64,000 nucleotides of DNA from Pseudomonas sp. GD03944 (GTDB taxonomy: Bacteria; Pseudomonadota; Gammaproteobacteria; Pseudomonadales; Pseudomonadaceae). The number at the start of each line of letters is the position of its first letter. Positions within the stretch are counted from its first letter, which is position 1. Under the pieces are notes generated by a model, which had not been told where the DNA came from, did not search any database, and was given only the letters and a program-made list of their open reading frames with translations. Shown here one piece after another: positions 9,318 to 21,899 of the stretch. The DNA lies in contig NZ_JAOCAH010000006.1 of assembly GCF_029839275.1 (NCBI RefSeq), positions 1-64,000 on the forward strand, in the 5' to 3' direction. The position numbers and the translations under genes were made by a program.

Positions 9318-10084
9318 CTGCACAGACCGAAACCATCGATATCTTCGTCGACAACCAGGCCATCGCCGGCACCCTCCTCGCCCCGGAAAGCAAAGTCCCC
9401 GGCGTGCTCTTCGTGCACGGCTGGGGCGGCAGCCAGCAACGCGACCTGGCGCGGGCCAAGGGCATCGCCGGCCTCGGCTGCGTGTGCCTGACCTTCGACC
9501 TGCGCGGCCATGAAAAGACCATCGACGAGCAGGAACGGGTGACCCGCGAGCACAACCTGGCCGACATCGTCGCCGCCTACGACCGGCTGGTCGAACACCC
9601 GGCGGTGGACCCGGCCAGCATCGCGGTGATCGGCAGCAGCTACGGCGGCTACCTCTCGACCCTGCTGACCACCCTGCGCCCGGTGAAATGGCTGGCCCTG
9701 CGGGTGCCGGCGCTGTACTGGGACGAGGATTGGAACCTGCCCAAGCGCCAACTCGACGTGGCGCGCCTGGCGCAGTACCGCCGCCAGCTCTGGACCGCCC
9801 GGGACAACCAGGCCCTGACGGCCTGCTCGGCGTTCGGCGGCGACGTGCTGCTGGTGGAGTCGGAGCACGACGACTTCGTGCCGCATACCACGCTGATGAG
9901 CTACCGCGCGGCCTTCGACAAGGCCCATTCGATGACCCACCGCCTGCTCGACGGCGCCGACCATGCCCTGAGCCAGGACGCCGACCAGCAGGCCTACACG
10001 CGGATTCTCAGCAACTGGATCAGCGAAATGGTGATCGGTGCCCGGGTCGGCGACTTCCCCCACCACCTGCCGCATTACTCCTGA
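9314..10084 (+). CDS. Alpha/beta hydrolase
   Basis: 256-residue alpha/beta hydrolase without signal peptide. The oxyanion region VHGWGGS (34-40), nucleophile elbow GSSYGG with Ser109, acid in SEHDDFVPH, and a C-terminal GADHAL histidine make a complete triad. It resembles dienelactone-hydrolase / prolyl-oligopeptidase-like esterases; substrate not predictable. Third gene of the DUF3182 operon, overlapping the preceding stop by 4 bases. Confidence 0.85.
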   Translation: MTAQTETIDIFVDNQAIAGTLLAPESKVPGVLFVHGWGGSQQRDLARAKGIAGLGCVCLTFDLRGHEKTIDEQERVTREHNLADIVAAYDRLVEHPAVDPASIAVIGSSYGGYLSTLLTTLRPVKWLALRVPALYWDEDWNLPKRQLDVARLAQYRRQLWTARDNQALTACSAFGGDVLLVESEHDDFVPHTTLMSYRAAFDKAHSMTHRLLDGADHALSQDADQQAYTRILSNWISEMVIGARVGDFPHHLPHYS

Positions 10085-10092
10085 ATCAACCT

Positions 10093-10119
10093 GAACACCC
10101 CGGGGTATGGCCAGTCGGA
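10093..10119 (+). promoter_or_regulatory. AlgU-like promoter of the CBS gene
   Basis: GAACAC, 16 bases, TCGGA, located about 50 bases before the CBS-domain start. Matches the GAAC / TC--A core of the AlgU consensus with correct spacing; the last two -35 bases differ. Confidence 0.35.
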
Positions 10120-10169
10120 CTTTACAGAGGGCCCTGTCCGGGGCCCACGACAACGCCAGGAGAACCACC

Positions 10170-10583
10170 ATGAAAGTCAGTGAAATCATGACCCGCAACG
10201 TGCAGACCACCGAACCCGAGCGCAGCCTGCGCGAGGTCGCCTCGCTGATGGCGAGCATCGACAGCGGCGCCCTGCTGGTCAACGAAGGCGACCGCCTGAT
10301 CGGCATGGTCACCGACCGCGACATCGCCATCCGTGGCGTGGCCGCCGGGCTCAACAGCGACGCCCCGGTGCGCCAGGTGATGAGCGGCGACATCCGCTAT
10401 TGCTTCGAAGACGAAGACATCGAGCACGTGGCGCGCAACATGGCCGACATCCAGGTACGCCGCCTGCCGGTACTGAGCCGCGAGAAACGCCTGGTGGGCG
10501 TGGTGTCCCTGGGCAATATCGCCGCCGGCCGCAACGAGCGGGCCAACACCACCGTGCTGCAGGGCGTCACCCGCGCCCACTGA
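10170..10583 (+). CDS. CBS-domain protein
   Basis: 137-residue protein made of two CBS motifs (about 8-60 and 72-125), a Bateman module that normally binds adenosyl nucleotides. The segments MVTDRDIAIRGVA and VVSLGNIA are the typical strand-helix ends of each motif. No fused effector domain, so it is a stand-alone ligand sensor. The ATG at 10170 has CCAGGAG upstream; a longer in-frame reading from 10107 lacks a ribosome site. It lies between the hydrolase gene and convergent glgB, with its own candidate promoter. Confidence 0.88.
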   Translation: MKVSEIMTRNVQTTEPERSLREVASLMASIDSGALLVNEGDRLIGMVTDRDIAIRGVAAGLNSDAPVRQVMSGDIRYCFEDEDIEHVARNMADIQVRRLPVLSREKRLVGVVSLGNIAAGRNERANTTVLQGVTRAH

Positions 10584-10596
10584 CCCCGCGCACGCG

Positions 10597-10622
10597 CCTG
10601 GCGGAACCGCGGTTCCGCCAGG
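10597..10622. terminator. Perfect 26-base palindrome between CBS gene and glgB
   Basis: CCTGGCGGAACC-GC-GGTTCCGCCAGG is fully self-complementary and sits in the 49-base gap between two convergent stops. No T-tract; probably a bidirectional stop hairpin, though a protein-binding palindrome cannot be excluded. Confidence 0.55.
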
Positions 10623-10632
10623 CCGACTGACC

Positions 10633-12794
10633 TCAGCGCCGCGGCCGCAACACCAGCGACGCCAGCGGCGGCAAATCCACCAGCAGCGAATCCGCCAGGC
10701 CATGGGCCGCCACCGCCGCCGTCTCCAGCGAGCCGGTCGCCCCCGCCCCCGAGCCGCCCCAGTGGGCCTCGTCGGTATTGAGCAACACCTCCCAGCCGCC
10801 CGCCCTGGGCACCCCGATCCGGTAACCGGCCTGCACCTGCGGGGTGAAGTTGTGCACCACCAGCAGCGGGTGCTGGTCCTGCTCGCCGTGGCGCAGCCAG
10901 GCGAACACGCTGTTGCGCGCGTCGTCGCCGATCAGCCACTGGAAGCCCTCGGCGCGGTCGTCCAGCTGGTGCAGCGCCGGTTCCTGGCGATACAGGCGGT
11001 TCAGCTCGCCCACCAAAGCGCGGGTGGTGGCGTGCTCGGGCTGCTGCAGCAGGTACCAGTCCAGTTGCTGGTCGTGGTTCCACTCGCGCCACTGGCCGAA
11101 CTCGCAGCCCATGAACAGGAGTTTCTTGCCCGGGTGGGTCCACATGAACGACAGGTACAGGCGCAGGTTGGCGAACTGCTGCCAGCGGTCACCGGGCATG
11201 CGCCCCAGCAGCGACCGTTTGCCGTGCACCACCTCATCGTGGGAGATCGGCAGGATGAAGCGCTCGGAAAACGCGTAGTGCAGGCCGAATGTCACCAGGT
11301 GATGGTGGTGCAGGCGGTACATCGGGTCTTCCTGGACGTAGCGCAGGCTGTCGTTCATCCAGCCCATGTTCCACTTGTGGCTGAAGCCCAGCCCGCCCTC
11401 CTGCACCGGCCGGCTGACCCCCGGCCAGGCCGTGGATTCCTCGGCGATCACCAGGGCACCCGGCACCTCGCTGCGCACCACGTCGTTGAGGTGACGCAGG
11501 AACTCGATGGCCTCCAGGTTCTCCCGGCCGCCATAGCGGTTGGGGATCCACTGGCCGTCTTCACGGGAATAGTCGCGGTACAGCATCGAGGCCACGGCAT
11601 CCACCCGCAGGCCGTCGATGTGAAACTCGCGCAGCCAGAACAGCGCGCTGGCCAGCATGAAGCCGTGCACTTCGGTGCGGCCCAGGTTGTAGATGCAGGT
11701 GTTCCAGTCCGGGTGGAAGCCCTCGAACGGGTGCGCGTACTCGTACAGCGCGGTGCCGTCGAACTCGGCCAGGCCGTGGGCGTCGTTGGGGAAATGCCCC
11801 GGCACCCAGTCGAGGATCACGCCGATGCCGGCGCGGTGGCAGCGGTCGACGAAGGCGGCGAAGCGCTCCGGGTCGCCCAGGCGCGCCGTGGGAGCGAACA
11901 GCGACAGCGGCTGGTAGCCCCAGGAACCGCCGAACGGGTGCTCCATGATCGGCATCAGCTCGATGTGGCTGAAACCCAGCTCCTGCACGTAGGGCACCAG
12001 GCGCTCGGCCAGTTCGTCCCAGCTCGGCGGGCGGTCGTCCTGCCATTGCCAGGAGCCCACGTGCAGCTCGTAGATTGACAACGGCGCCCGGGGCGACTGG
12101 GCGTCATGCCGCTGCTCCATCCAGGTCTGGTCCTGCCAGGCGAAGCCCTCGGCCGGCGGCACCCGGGAACCGGTGGCCGGCGGCACTTCGGTGGCCAGGG
12201 CCATGGGGTCGGCCTTCAGCGGCAGCAGCCCGGTGGGGCCGAGAATCTCGTACTTGTAGCAATGGCCAGCCCCCAGGCGCGGGATGAACAACTCCCAGAT
12301 GCCCGCCGGGTAGCGCAGGCGCATCGGGTGGCGACGGCCGTCCCAGCTGTTGAAATCGCCCACCACCGAGACCCGTCGGGCATTCGGCGCCCACACCGCG
12401 AAACGCACACCGCTGACGCCGTCGCGCTCCACCACCTGGGCGCCCAGGCAGCGCCACAGCTCGCGGTGGTTGCCCTCGGCGAACAGGTACAGGTCGACCT
12501 CGCCGAGCAGCGGGCCGAAGGCATAGGGGTCTTCGGTTTCCTGGTCGCCACCGGGCCAGCGGATGCGCAGCCGGTAGGCCTGGGGCTGGGCCAGGCTGCC
12601 CTCGAACAGCCCGTCCGGGTCGGTGCGCTGCATCACGCCCAGGGACTGGCCGTCCCGGGCCAGCAGCTCGACGCCGTCGGCGCCGGGTGTCCACACCCGC
12701 ACCAGGGTGCTGCCATCCGCCTGCGGGTGGGGGCCGAGGAAGCTGAACGGATCGCCGTCCTCGGCCCGTCGCAGGCGTTCCACTCTGTCTTGAT

Positions 12795-12798
<4 letters not shown>
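10633..12798 (-). CDS. glgB: 1,4-alpha-glucan branching enzyme
   Basis: GH13 branching enzyme of 721 residues that introduces alpha-1,6 branches. An N-terminal CBM48 region (about 130-225) precedes the barrel. Catalytic residues are visible: Asp400 in [11 protein letters not shown], Glu453 in IAEES, and His520-Asp521 in PISHDEV. The GTG start at 12798 is chosen because it forms a GTGA overlap with the treS stop and gives the family's usual N terminus; in-frame codons further upstream would lie inside treS. Third gene of the glgE-treS-glgB operon, which makes branched glucan from trehalose without ADP-glucose. Confidence 0.96.
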
Positions 12799-16100
<3,302 letters not shown>

Positions 16101-16119
16101 CGTCGGGGTGCTCCTGTGT

Positions 16120-18105
16120 TCAGCGAAGATTACGGATGCGCCAGATGCCGAACGGCAGGTGCCAGGGATCGATTCGCATCCACTGCACCTTGCCGTGCCA
16201 GGTCCAGCGGTGGCCGTTCATGAGGTCTTCCCCCTCCAGGTCGGCGTCGTCGGGCAGCCCCAGCTCCCACAGCGGCAGCTCGAAATGCGCCTCCTGCGGG
16301 TGCTGCGGGTCCAGGCTGATGGCCACCAGGATGAAATTGGAGCGGTCTTCGGTGCGTTTGCCGAAGTACAGGATGTTGTCGTTCCAGGCGGTGTAGGCCT
16401 GGAAACCCAGGTGGGTCTGCAGTGCCGGGTTCTCGCGGCGGATCTGGTTGAGCCGGCCGATCTCCGCCGAGATGTTGTCGGGGGCCTGGTAGTCGCGCTG
16501 GCGCAACTGGTACTTCTCGGAATCGAAGTACTCCTCCTTGCCCGGCACCGCCTGGGCCTCGCACAGCTCGAAACCCGAGTACATGCCCCACAGCCCCGAG
16601 CCCATGGTGGCCAGGGCAGCGCGGATGAGGAACCCCGGGCGCCCGGCGTGCTGCAGGAAGTACGGGTTGATGTCCGGCGTGTTGACGAAGAAGTTCGGCC
16701 GGTAGCAGTGGCACCACGGCGGCTGGTTGAGCTCGGTGAAGTAGGTCTGCAGCTCCTGCTTGGTGTTGCGCCAGGTGAAGTAGGTGTAGCTCTGGCTGAA
16801 GCCGAGCTTGCCCAGGCGCGCCATCATCGCCGGCCGGGTGAAGGCCTCGGAGAGGAAGATTACCTCCGGGTGGCGGCTGCGCACGTCGGCGATCAGCCAT
16901 TCCCAGAACGGCATCGGTTTGGTGTGCGGGTTGTCCACGCGAAACAGCGTGACGCCCTGCTCCACCCAGCCCACCACCACGTCGCGCAGGGCCAGCCACA
17001 GGTCGGGAATCGCCGCCTCGGCGTAGAACTCGACGTTGACGATGTCTTCGTATTTCTTCGGCGGGTTTTCCGCATGACGAATGCTGCCGTCCGGGCGCCA
17101 GCTGAACCAGCCCGGGTGCTCGCGCAGCCAGGGGTGGTCCGGCGAGCACTGCACGGCGAAGTCCAGGGCCACTTCCAGGCCATGCTCGCGCGCCACCCGC
17201 ACCAGCTCGCGAAAATCCTCCAGGCTGCCCAGTTCGGGGTGCACGGCGTCGTGGCCGCCCTCCTCGCTGCCGATGGCATAGGGGCTGCCCGGGTCATCCG
17301 GCCCGGCGCTCAGGCTGTTGTTCGGCCCCTTGCGGTGGGCACGGCCGATGGGATGAATCGGCGGGAAATACAGCACGTCGAAGCCCAGCCGGGCGATCTC
17401 CGGCACCCGTCGGTGCACATCGGCGAAGGTGCCGTGGCGCCCCGGCTCGGTGCTTTCCGAACGGGGGAAGAGTTCGTACCAGCTGGCGAACTCGGCCAGA
17501 CGCCGCTCCACATCCAGCGGGTAGATGGGGCTGCGCAGTACATGGGGGCGGTATTCGGCCCGGCGCATCAGCTCGCTGACGCTGGGATCGACCAGGGTCG
17601 CCACCCGCTCTTCCACGGTCTGGCAGGCTTCCAGGCGGCCGATCAGGTCGGCCAGGTCGTTCTTCAGGACAGTCGGCGCCTCGGCACCGATGCGCCGCAC
17701 CAGCTGGGCGCCCTCCTGCAGCTCCAGGCTCACCGGCACGCCGGCGCCGAATTTCTTCACCAGCTCGTAGCGGTAGCTGGCGTAGACATCCTGCCAGGCT
17801 TCGATGGCGAATTCGGCCGGGCCCTGGACGTCGATCTGCAGGCGCGCGCTCCAGTGGTCGTTGCCCTGGGCCTGCAGCGGGATGCGCTGCCAGGTCGCCT
17901 GGCCCGCGGTGCGCCACAGCAGGTCGGCGGCGAGCTGGTCATGGCCGTCGGCGAAGATCACCGCGCTGACCTCCAGCGGCCGGCCCTCCAGGCACTTGAC
18001 GGCGAAGCGGCCGCCTTCGATGACCGGTTGTACCGCCTCGATCGCCAGGCGCGGTTGGCGGATGGCGTGGGCGACACGCTCGTCGCTGTACTGGGGGGAC
18101 GGCAT
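16120..18105 (-). CDS. glgE: Alpha-1,4-glucan:maltose-1-phosphate maltosyltransferase
   Basis: 661-residue GH13_3 enzyme that extends alpha-glucan with maltose units from maltose-1-phosphate. The N-terminal beta domain (about 18-110) and helical insert precede the barrel. Asp391 (LFRVDNPHTKP) is the expected nucleophile and Glu420 (IFLSEAFTRP) the general acid; the HPIGRAHRKG block at 251-260 is typical of GlgE. First gene of an operon with treS/maltokinase and glgB. An AlgU-like promoter lies about 95 bases upstream, which would tie glucan synthesis to envelope or osmotic stress. Confidence 0.96.
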   Translation of the reverse strand: MPSPQYSDERVAHAIRQPRLAIEAVQPVIEGGRFAVKCLEGRPLEVSAVIFADGHDQLAADLLWRTAGQATWQRIPLQAQGNDHWSARLQIDVQGPAEFAIEAWQDVYASYRYELVKKFGAGVPVSLELQEGAQLVRRIGAEAPTVLKNDLADLIGRLEACQTVEERVATLVDPSVSELMRRAEYRPHVLRSPIYPLDVERRLAEFASWYELFPRSESTEPGRHGTFADVHRRVPEIARLGFDVLYFPPIHPIGRAHRKGPNNSLSAGPDDPGSPYAIGSEEGGHDAVHPELGSLEDFRELVRVAREHGLEVALDFAVQCSPDHPWLREHPGWFSWRPDGSIRHAENPPKKYEDIVNVEFYAEAAIPDLWLALRDVVVGWVEQGVTLFRVDNPHTKPMPFWEWLIADVRSRHPEVIFLSEAFTRPAMMARLGKLGFSQSYTYFTWRNTKQELQTYFTELNQPPWCHCYRPNFFVNTPDINPYFLQHAGRPGFLIRAALATMGSGLWGMYSGFELCEAQAVPGKEEYFDSEKYQLRQRDYQAPDNISAEIGRLNQIRRENPALQTHLGFQAYTAWNDNILYFGKRTEDRSNFILVAISLDPQHPQEAHFELPLWELGLPDDADLEGEDLMNGHRWTWHGKVQWMRIDPWHLPFGIWRIRNLR

Positions 18106-18198
18106 CGTTCCTGGCTCCTTTCACACCGGGTGGGCGGTTCGTTCTGGAATGGGGCGATCGGTCAAGGACGCGGTGGCGCACGCCTCGGCCTCTTGCAT

Positions 18199-18226
18199 TC
18201 CGAGACGGCGCCGGGGAATAAAGTTC
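18199..18226 (-). promoter_or_regulatory. AlgU-like promoter of the glgE operon
   Basis: On the minus strand: GAACTT, 17 bases, TCGGA. Both elements match the AlgU/RpoE consensus well (GAACTT / TCTGA). Predicted start lies some 85-90 bases before the glgE ATG. Best of the five such sites in the window. Confidence 0.6.
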
Positions 18227-18279
18227 AGGGTGTTTTCATCGATGTGCGGGGCTTGCCCGTTGTCCGTTGCGGCGGCAAA

Positions 18280-18831
18280 TCAGGTGCCCGGCTGATCCTT
18301 CGACCCGCTCTTCGCGCCGTCATCAGCGCCACCGGCCTGGTCGTCCGGCTTGACGCTCGCGCTCGGGTCGACGATCAGCGGCATGACATGCAGCACCACC
18401 AGCACAAACAGCGCCGACAGCACGGCGGTGGCCTCCCGCCCCAGGCCCACGGCCACGCCGATAGCGGCCGACGCCCACAGCCCGGCGGCGGTGGTCAGGC
18501 CCTTGACGTCGGAAATATCCTGCCCCTTGAGGATGGTGCCGGCGCACAGGAAGCCGATGCCGGCGGCAATGCCCTGGATCACCCGGCTCATGGCGTCGCT
18601 TTCGGCGCCGTCCTGCTCGAGGGCCATGACGAAGATGGCGGCGCCCAGGCACACCAGCATGTGGGTGCGCATGCCGGCGGCCTTGCCCATGACTTCACGC
18701 TCGTAGCCGAGCAGCCCGCCCAGCAGGGTCGCCAGCACCAGGCGCAAGGTGATTCGGGTCAGGTCTTCCACCTGGCGCAGGTCGGAAAATTCCAGCGCCA
18801 GGGTGGTCAGGATACGCTCGGTCACGTCCAT
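18280..18831 (-). CDS. MgtC/SapB family membrane protein
   Basis: 183-residue inner-membrane protein with four or five hydrophobic segments. The MgtC/SapB signature is clear in LATLLGGLLGYERE, then GMRTHMLVCLGAA and a VIQGIAAGIGFLCAGTI block. It lacks the soluble C-terminal domain of true MgtC, ending instead in a hydrophilic tail (SVKPDDQAGGADDGAKSG), so it is the SapB-like short type. Role in ion or acid/osmotic stress is inferred from family only. Single gene upstream of glgE with its own candidate AlgU promoter. Confidence 0.88.
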   Translation of the reverse strand: MDVTERILTTLALEFSDLRQVEDLTRITLRLVLATLLGGLLGYEREVMGKAAGMRTHMLVCLGAAIFVMALEQDGAESDAMSRVIQGIAAGIGFLCAGTILKGQDISDVKGLTTAAGLWASAAIGVAVGLGREATAVLSALFVLVVLHVMPLIVDPSASVKPDDQAGGADDGAKSGSKDQPGT

Positions 18832-18860
18832 GGTTGTCTCCGCAGCGGAACGGTTCTCCT

Positions 18861-18887
18861 TCTGAGGTGAAATGTGGCCAGAGGTTC
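18861..18887 (-). promoter_or_regulatory. AlgU-like promoter of the MgtC/SapB gene
   Basis: Minus strand GAACCT, 16 bases, TCAGA, about 30 bases before the ATG. One mismatch in each hexamer/pentamer from the AlgU consensus and correct spacing. Confidence 0.5.
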
Positions 18888-19007
18888 GCTTTTTCTAAGC
18901 GGCGCCGCTGATCAGACAGGCGGAACCCTGGCGCCGTAGCGCTTTCTTCCGTGGTGAGCGCCGCGGGGCAATCCGGCCCGGCGGCCAGCCAGTCGGAGAC
19001 CGCCGCC

Positions 19008-19385
19008 ATGCCACGCGGAAGCAAAGACAAATACACCGAGAAACAGAAGCGCAAGGCCGAGCACATCGAGGACAGCTACGAGGCCAAGGGCGTATCGAAG
19101 GACGAAGCCGAAGCCCGGGCCTGGGCCACGGTCAACAAGCAGTCCGGGGGCGGCGAGAAACGCGGCGGCTCCGGGCGCGAGACCAGCGCCGGCAGCAAGC
19201 AGGCGGCGCGTCAGTCATCAGCCCGCCGTGCGGCGGCCACGCGGCAGGGATCACCACGGCCGGGCCAGCAGTTGGAGGGCATGACCAAGACCGAGCTGAT
19301 GGCGCTGGCGCGCAAGCGCGACATCGCCGGTCGTTCCAGCATGCGCAAGGACGAGCTGCTCAGCGCCCTGCGCAAGGCGGCCTGA
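19008..19385 (+). CDS. Small basic protein with Rho N-terminal (SAP-like) domain
   Basis: 125-residue, very basic protein. The N terminus (PRGSKDKYTEKQKRKAEHIEDSYE) is a conserved helical stretch seen in small pseudomonad stress proteins often labelled plasmid-stabilisation; the middle is low-complexity Gly/Ser/Arg; the C terminus LEGMTKTELMALARKRDI...RKDELLSALRK is the helix-extension-helix of the Rho N-terminal/SAP type that binds nucleic acid. Likely a nucleoid- or RNA-associated protein. The ATG at 19008 is chosen because homologous starts read MPRGSKDK; a GGAG lies about 12 bases upstream. Confidence 0.78.
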   Translation: MPRGSKDKYTEKQKRKAEHIEDSYEAKGVSKDEAEARAWATVNKQSGGGEKRGGSGRETSAGSKQAARQSSARRAAATRQGSPRPGQQLEGMTKTELMALARKRDIAGRSSMRKDELLSALRKAA

Positions 19386-19436
19386 CGCCACGGGTGCCGC
19401 CAGGGTGGCGGCACCCGGCCCGCTGCATGGTGTGTG

Positions 19437-19625
19437 TCACGGCGTGCGTTCCCGGGCGCGGGCCATGCGCTCGCCACAGTCGCACCCGGGGTTGTGGCAA
19501 GGCACCTCGCCGGCCGGGTGGCCATCCAGGCACGCCTGGCAGCAATACAGCTTGCCGTCGCTCGACCACTCGTCACTGCTCACCTTGCAGCTGCAATGGG
19601 GGCAGGCGCAGTGCTGTTCGCTCAT
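19437..19625 (-). CDS. Bacterial metallothionein
   Basis: 62-residue metal-binding protein with ten cysteines (6, 8, 11, 13, 28, 29, 32, 43, 48, 50) and three to four histidines, in the CxCxxCxC - CCxxC - CxxxxCxC layout of Pseudomonas/Synechococcus metallothioneins (SmtA/BmtA type). It should bind zinc or cadmium in a four-metal cluster. A basic tail (RMARARERTP) extends beyond the last cysteine. Its start overlaps the stop of the upstream acidic-protein gene by 4 bases, so the two are co-translated. Confidence 0.93.
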   Translation of the reverse strand: MSEQHCACPHCSCKVSSDEWSSDGKLYCCQACLDGHPAGEVPCHNPGCDCGERMARARERTP

Positions 19626-20041
19626 GGCTTTTCTCCGCGGGTGGGTGAGACCTCATCGGTCCAGGGCTTGCCGTCCAGCGGTGCGGAACGGGCCAGCTCG
19701 GCTTCGTCCAGGCCGCTGCCGCCGCCGATTTCCGCTTCGTCCACGGTGCGCAGCTCTTCGTCCGCCGGCCCTTCGCCGCCGGGCTCGTTCGGCGAGCGGG
19801 CACCGCTTTCGTCGAACAGGGTGTCAGGGCTCAGGTCGTCCAGGGTGACGTTGTCTTCGTGCTCGCTGTCGGTCTGGGTGGCCGCGCCAGTCAGGCCGAG
19901 GTCGGCCACGGGCTCGCGCGGTTCCTGGGGCACTTCATCGATGGGCGGCTGGCCCAGCGCACGGCCTTCGCCGTCGTCGCTGAAATCCAGGCTGTCATCG
20001 GGAATGATTGGGGCTTCGGGTGTCGGGGTTCGGGTGCTCAT
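19622..20041 (-). CDS. Acidic, probably disordered hypothetical protein
   Basis: 139-residue protein strongly enriched in Asp, Glu, Pro, Ser and Gly, with no hydrophobic core, signal peptide, cysteine or membrane segment. It appears intrinsically disordered (for example DDSLDFSDDGEGRALGQPP). No function is recognised. It is the first gene of a two-gene unit with metallothionein (ATGA overlap), so a stress-protectant or metal-buffering role is a guess from context only. Confidence 0.72.
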   Translation of the reverse strand: MSTRTPTPEAPIIPDDSLDFSDDGEGRALGQPPIDEVPQEPREPVADLGLTGAATQTDSEHEDNVTLDDLSPDTLFDESGARSPNEPGGEGPADEELRTVDEAEIGGGSGLDEAELARSAPLDGKPWTDEVSPTRGEKP

Positions 20042-20167
20042 GGCGTGTCTCCGGATCGGGTGGCTGTACTCGGTCGACCGGGATGGCCGACCGATGATTC
20101 AGTGTTTTCGCCGGGCGGTGAAATGACCCATGGGCCATCCCCCGCACGGCGTGATCCGGCAGCCGGG

Positions 20168-20530
20168 TTACGGTGAGATCGGGTCGCTGGCCGGGAAGGT
20201 TTCTTCCACGGCGTTGTCGATCCGGTTTTCCTGGTTCTTGCTTTCCAGGGCCTGGCGGCGGCGCGCCACCTGCTCTTCGACCTTGGGCAGCGCCGCCCGC
20301 AGCTCGGCCACTCGCTCGCGCAGGTAGGCAAGCTCGGTTTCCGGGTCGGTGATCAGGGCCTTGACCGTGCAGTGACCGCTGAACCCGCGCTGCAGCAGCG
20401 CGGCGCCCCCCAGGGCCTTGGCCATGCCCAGGGCCCCGCCCCGGTAGACACCGCTGACGATGGCCATGACCCCGCCGGCGATGGAGATGACGCGTTCCAC
20501 GCGTTGGACGTTCTGGATAGCTGATGACAT
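20168..20530 (-). CDS. DUF2892-type membrane protein with coiled-coil tail
   Basis: 120-residue protein. Residues 5-60 match the YgaP-like inner-membrane DUF2892 pattern (VERVISIAGGVMAIVSGVYRG, then GGAALLQRGFSGHC) and form two hydrophobic segments. Residues 62-105 are a charged heptad-like helix (LRERVAELRAALPKVEEQ). Ends with EETFPASDP, a short motif common in small Pseudomonas stress proteins. Upstream there is a weak GAACCT-N18-TCTAA match to AlgU promoters (20626-20654). Function unknown. Confidence 0.78.
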   Translation of the reverse strand: MSSAIQNVQRVERVISIAGGVMAIVSGVYRGGALGMAKALGGAALLQRGFSGHCTVKALITDPETELAYLRERVAELRAALPKVEEQVARRRQALESKNQENRIDNAVEETFPASDPISP

Positions 20531-20673
20531 GTCGCTTCCTCCTGACCGGGACCGATGGTCCCGAATGGTTGACCGGACCGCTGCTCACACCCTGCAGCCG
20601 CATCCGATCGGGTTGTTGTGAAGAATTAGAAGGCGGCCCCGCGGGCAAAGGTTCCACCTATCGGGCGAGCGGT

Positions 20674-21840
20674 TCAGGGCCGCAGGATGACCTTGCGGCA
20701 GTCGTCCTGTTTCTTGTCGAAGATCCGGTAGCCTTCGGCCGCGTCGGCCAGCGCCATGCGGTGGCTGATGATGATCTCCGGCTCCAGCTCGCCCTTCTGG
20801 ATGTGTTCGAGCAGGGTTGGCAGCAGCGGGTGCACGTGGGTCTGGCCCATCCTGAAGGTCAGGCCCTTGTCGAACGCATCGCCGAACAGGAAGCCGTGGA
20901 TGAACCCGGCATACACCCCCGGCACGCTCACCGTGCCGCCGCGCCGTACGGCGGCGATGCACTGGCGCAGGGCCACGCCGCTGCTGGTTTCCAGCTTGAG
21001 GGCAGTGAGCGCGGTTTCGGTGACGCTGCCCTTGGCTTCGAAGCCCACCGCGTCGATCACTGCATCCACCCCGCGGTAGCCGGGGGTCTGCTCGATGATC
21101 GCGGCAGCCGGGTCGCTGACCTCGTCGAAGTTGATCGGTATCACCCCGTAGGTGAGTTCGGCATAGGCCAGGCGGTAGGCGTGGTGATCGACCATGAAGA
21201 TCTGTTCCGCGCCAAGCATGCGCGCGCAGGCGGCGGCCATCAGCCCCACCGGGCCGGCACCGAAGATCGCCACGCGGCTGCCACGCTGCACCCCCGCATT
21301 GACCACGGCCTGATAACCGGTGGGCAGGATGTCGGTGAGAAACAGCACCTGTTCGTCGTCCAGCACATCCGGCACGCGGAACGGCCCGGTATTGGCCTTG
21401 GGCACCCGCACCAGCTCCGCCTGGCCGCCCGGCAGGCCGCCGTAGAGGTGGCTGTAGCCGAACAGCGCGGCACCGGAGGGTATCTGCTTCTTGTTGAGGA
21501 TCGCACCACGCCCGGGGTTGGTGGTTTCGCAGGCCGCGTGCAGGTCGAGCTGGCAGAAGAAGCAGTCGCCGCAGGCGATCACGAACGGCACGATCACCCG
21601 GTCGCCCTTGCTGACGGCGGTCACCGCCGGCCCTGCCTCCTCCACCACGCCCATGAATTCGTGGCCGAACACGTCGCCGTGTTTCACCTGGGGAATCTTG
21701 CCACGGTACAGGTGCAGGTCCGAGCCGCAGATGGCCGTGGCGGTGACCCGCAGGATGATGTCGTCCGGCTCCTGGATGATCGGGTCGGGCACCTGCTCCA
21801 CCCGGACGTCGTGGCTGCCGTGAAAGGTCAATGCACGCAT
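20674..21840 (-). CDS. Zinc-dependent alcohol dehydrogenase
   Basis: 388-residue medium-chain dehydrogenase. Catalytic-zinc residues Cys38 (AICGSDLH) and His60-Glu61, structural-zinc cysteines 90, 93, 96 and 104, and the dinucleotide loop GAGPVG near 205 are all present. It resembles the formaldehyde/threonine-dehydrogenase-like group; substrate unknown. It has the same zinc spacing as the dehydrogenase at the left end but a different loop after residue 110, so the two are distant paralogues. Promoter region carries an AlgU-like site. Confidence 0.9.
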   Translation of the reverse strand: MRALTFHGSHDVRVEQVPDPIIQEPDDIILRVTATAICGSDLHLYRGKIPQVKHGDVFGHEFMGVVEEAGPAVTAVSKGDRVIVPFVIACGDCFFCQLDLHAACETTNPGRGAILNKKQIPSGAALFGYSHLYGGLPGGQAELVRVPKANTGPFRVPDVLDDEQVLFLTDILPTGYQAVVNAGVQRGSRVAIFGAGPVGLMAAACARMLGAEQIFMVDHHAYRLAYAELTYGVIPINFDEVSDPAAAIIEQTPGYRGVDAVIDAVGFEAKGSVTETALTALKLETSSGVALRQCIAAVRRGGTVSVPGVYAGFIHGFLFGDAFDKGLTFRMGQTHVHPLLPTLLEHIQKGELEPEIIISHRMALADAAEGYRIFDKKQDDCRKVILRP

Positions 21841-21872
21841 GAGTCGTCTCCTGGAAAAAGGAATGCTCCTAT

Positions 21873-21899
21873 TCCGAAATCGACGCCGCCCATACGTTC
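21873..21899 (-). promoter_or_regulatory. AlgU-like promoter of the zinc dehydrogenase
   Basis: Minus strand GAACGT, 16 bases, TCGGA, about 33 bases before the ATG at 21840. Same TCGGA -10 as the glgE and CBS-gene sites. Confidence 0.45.
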
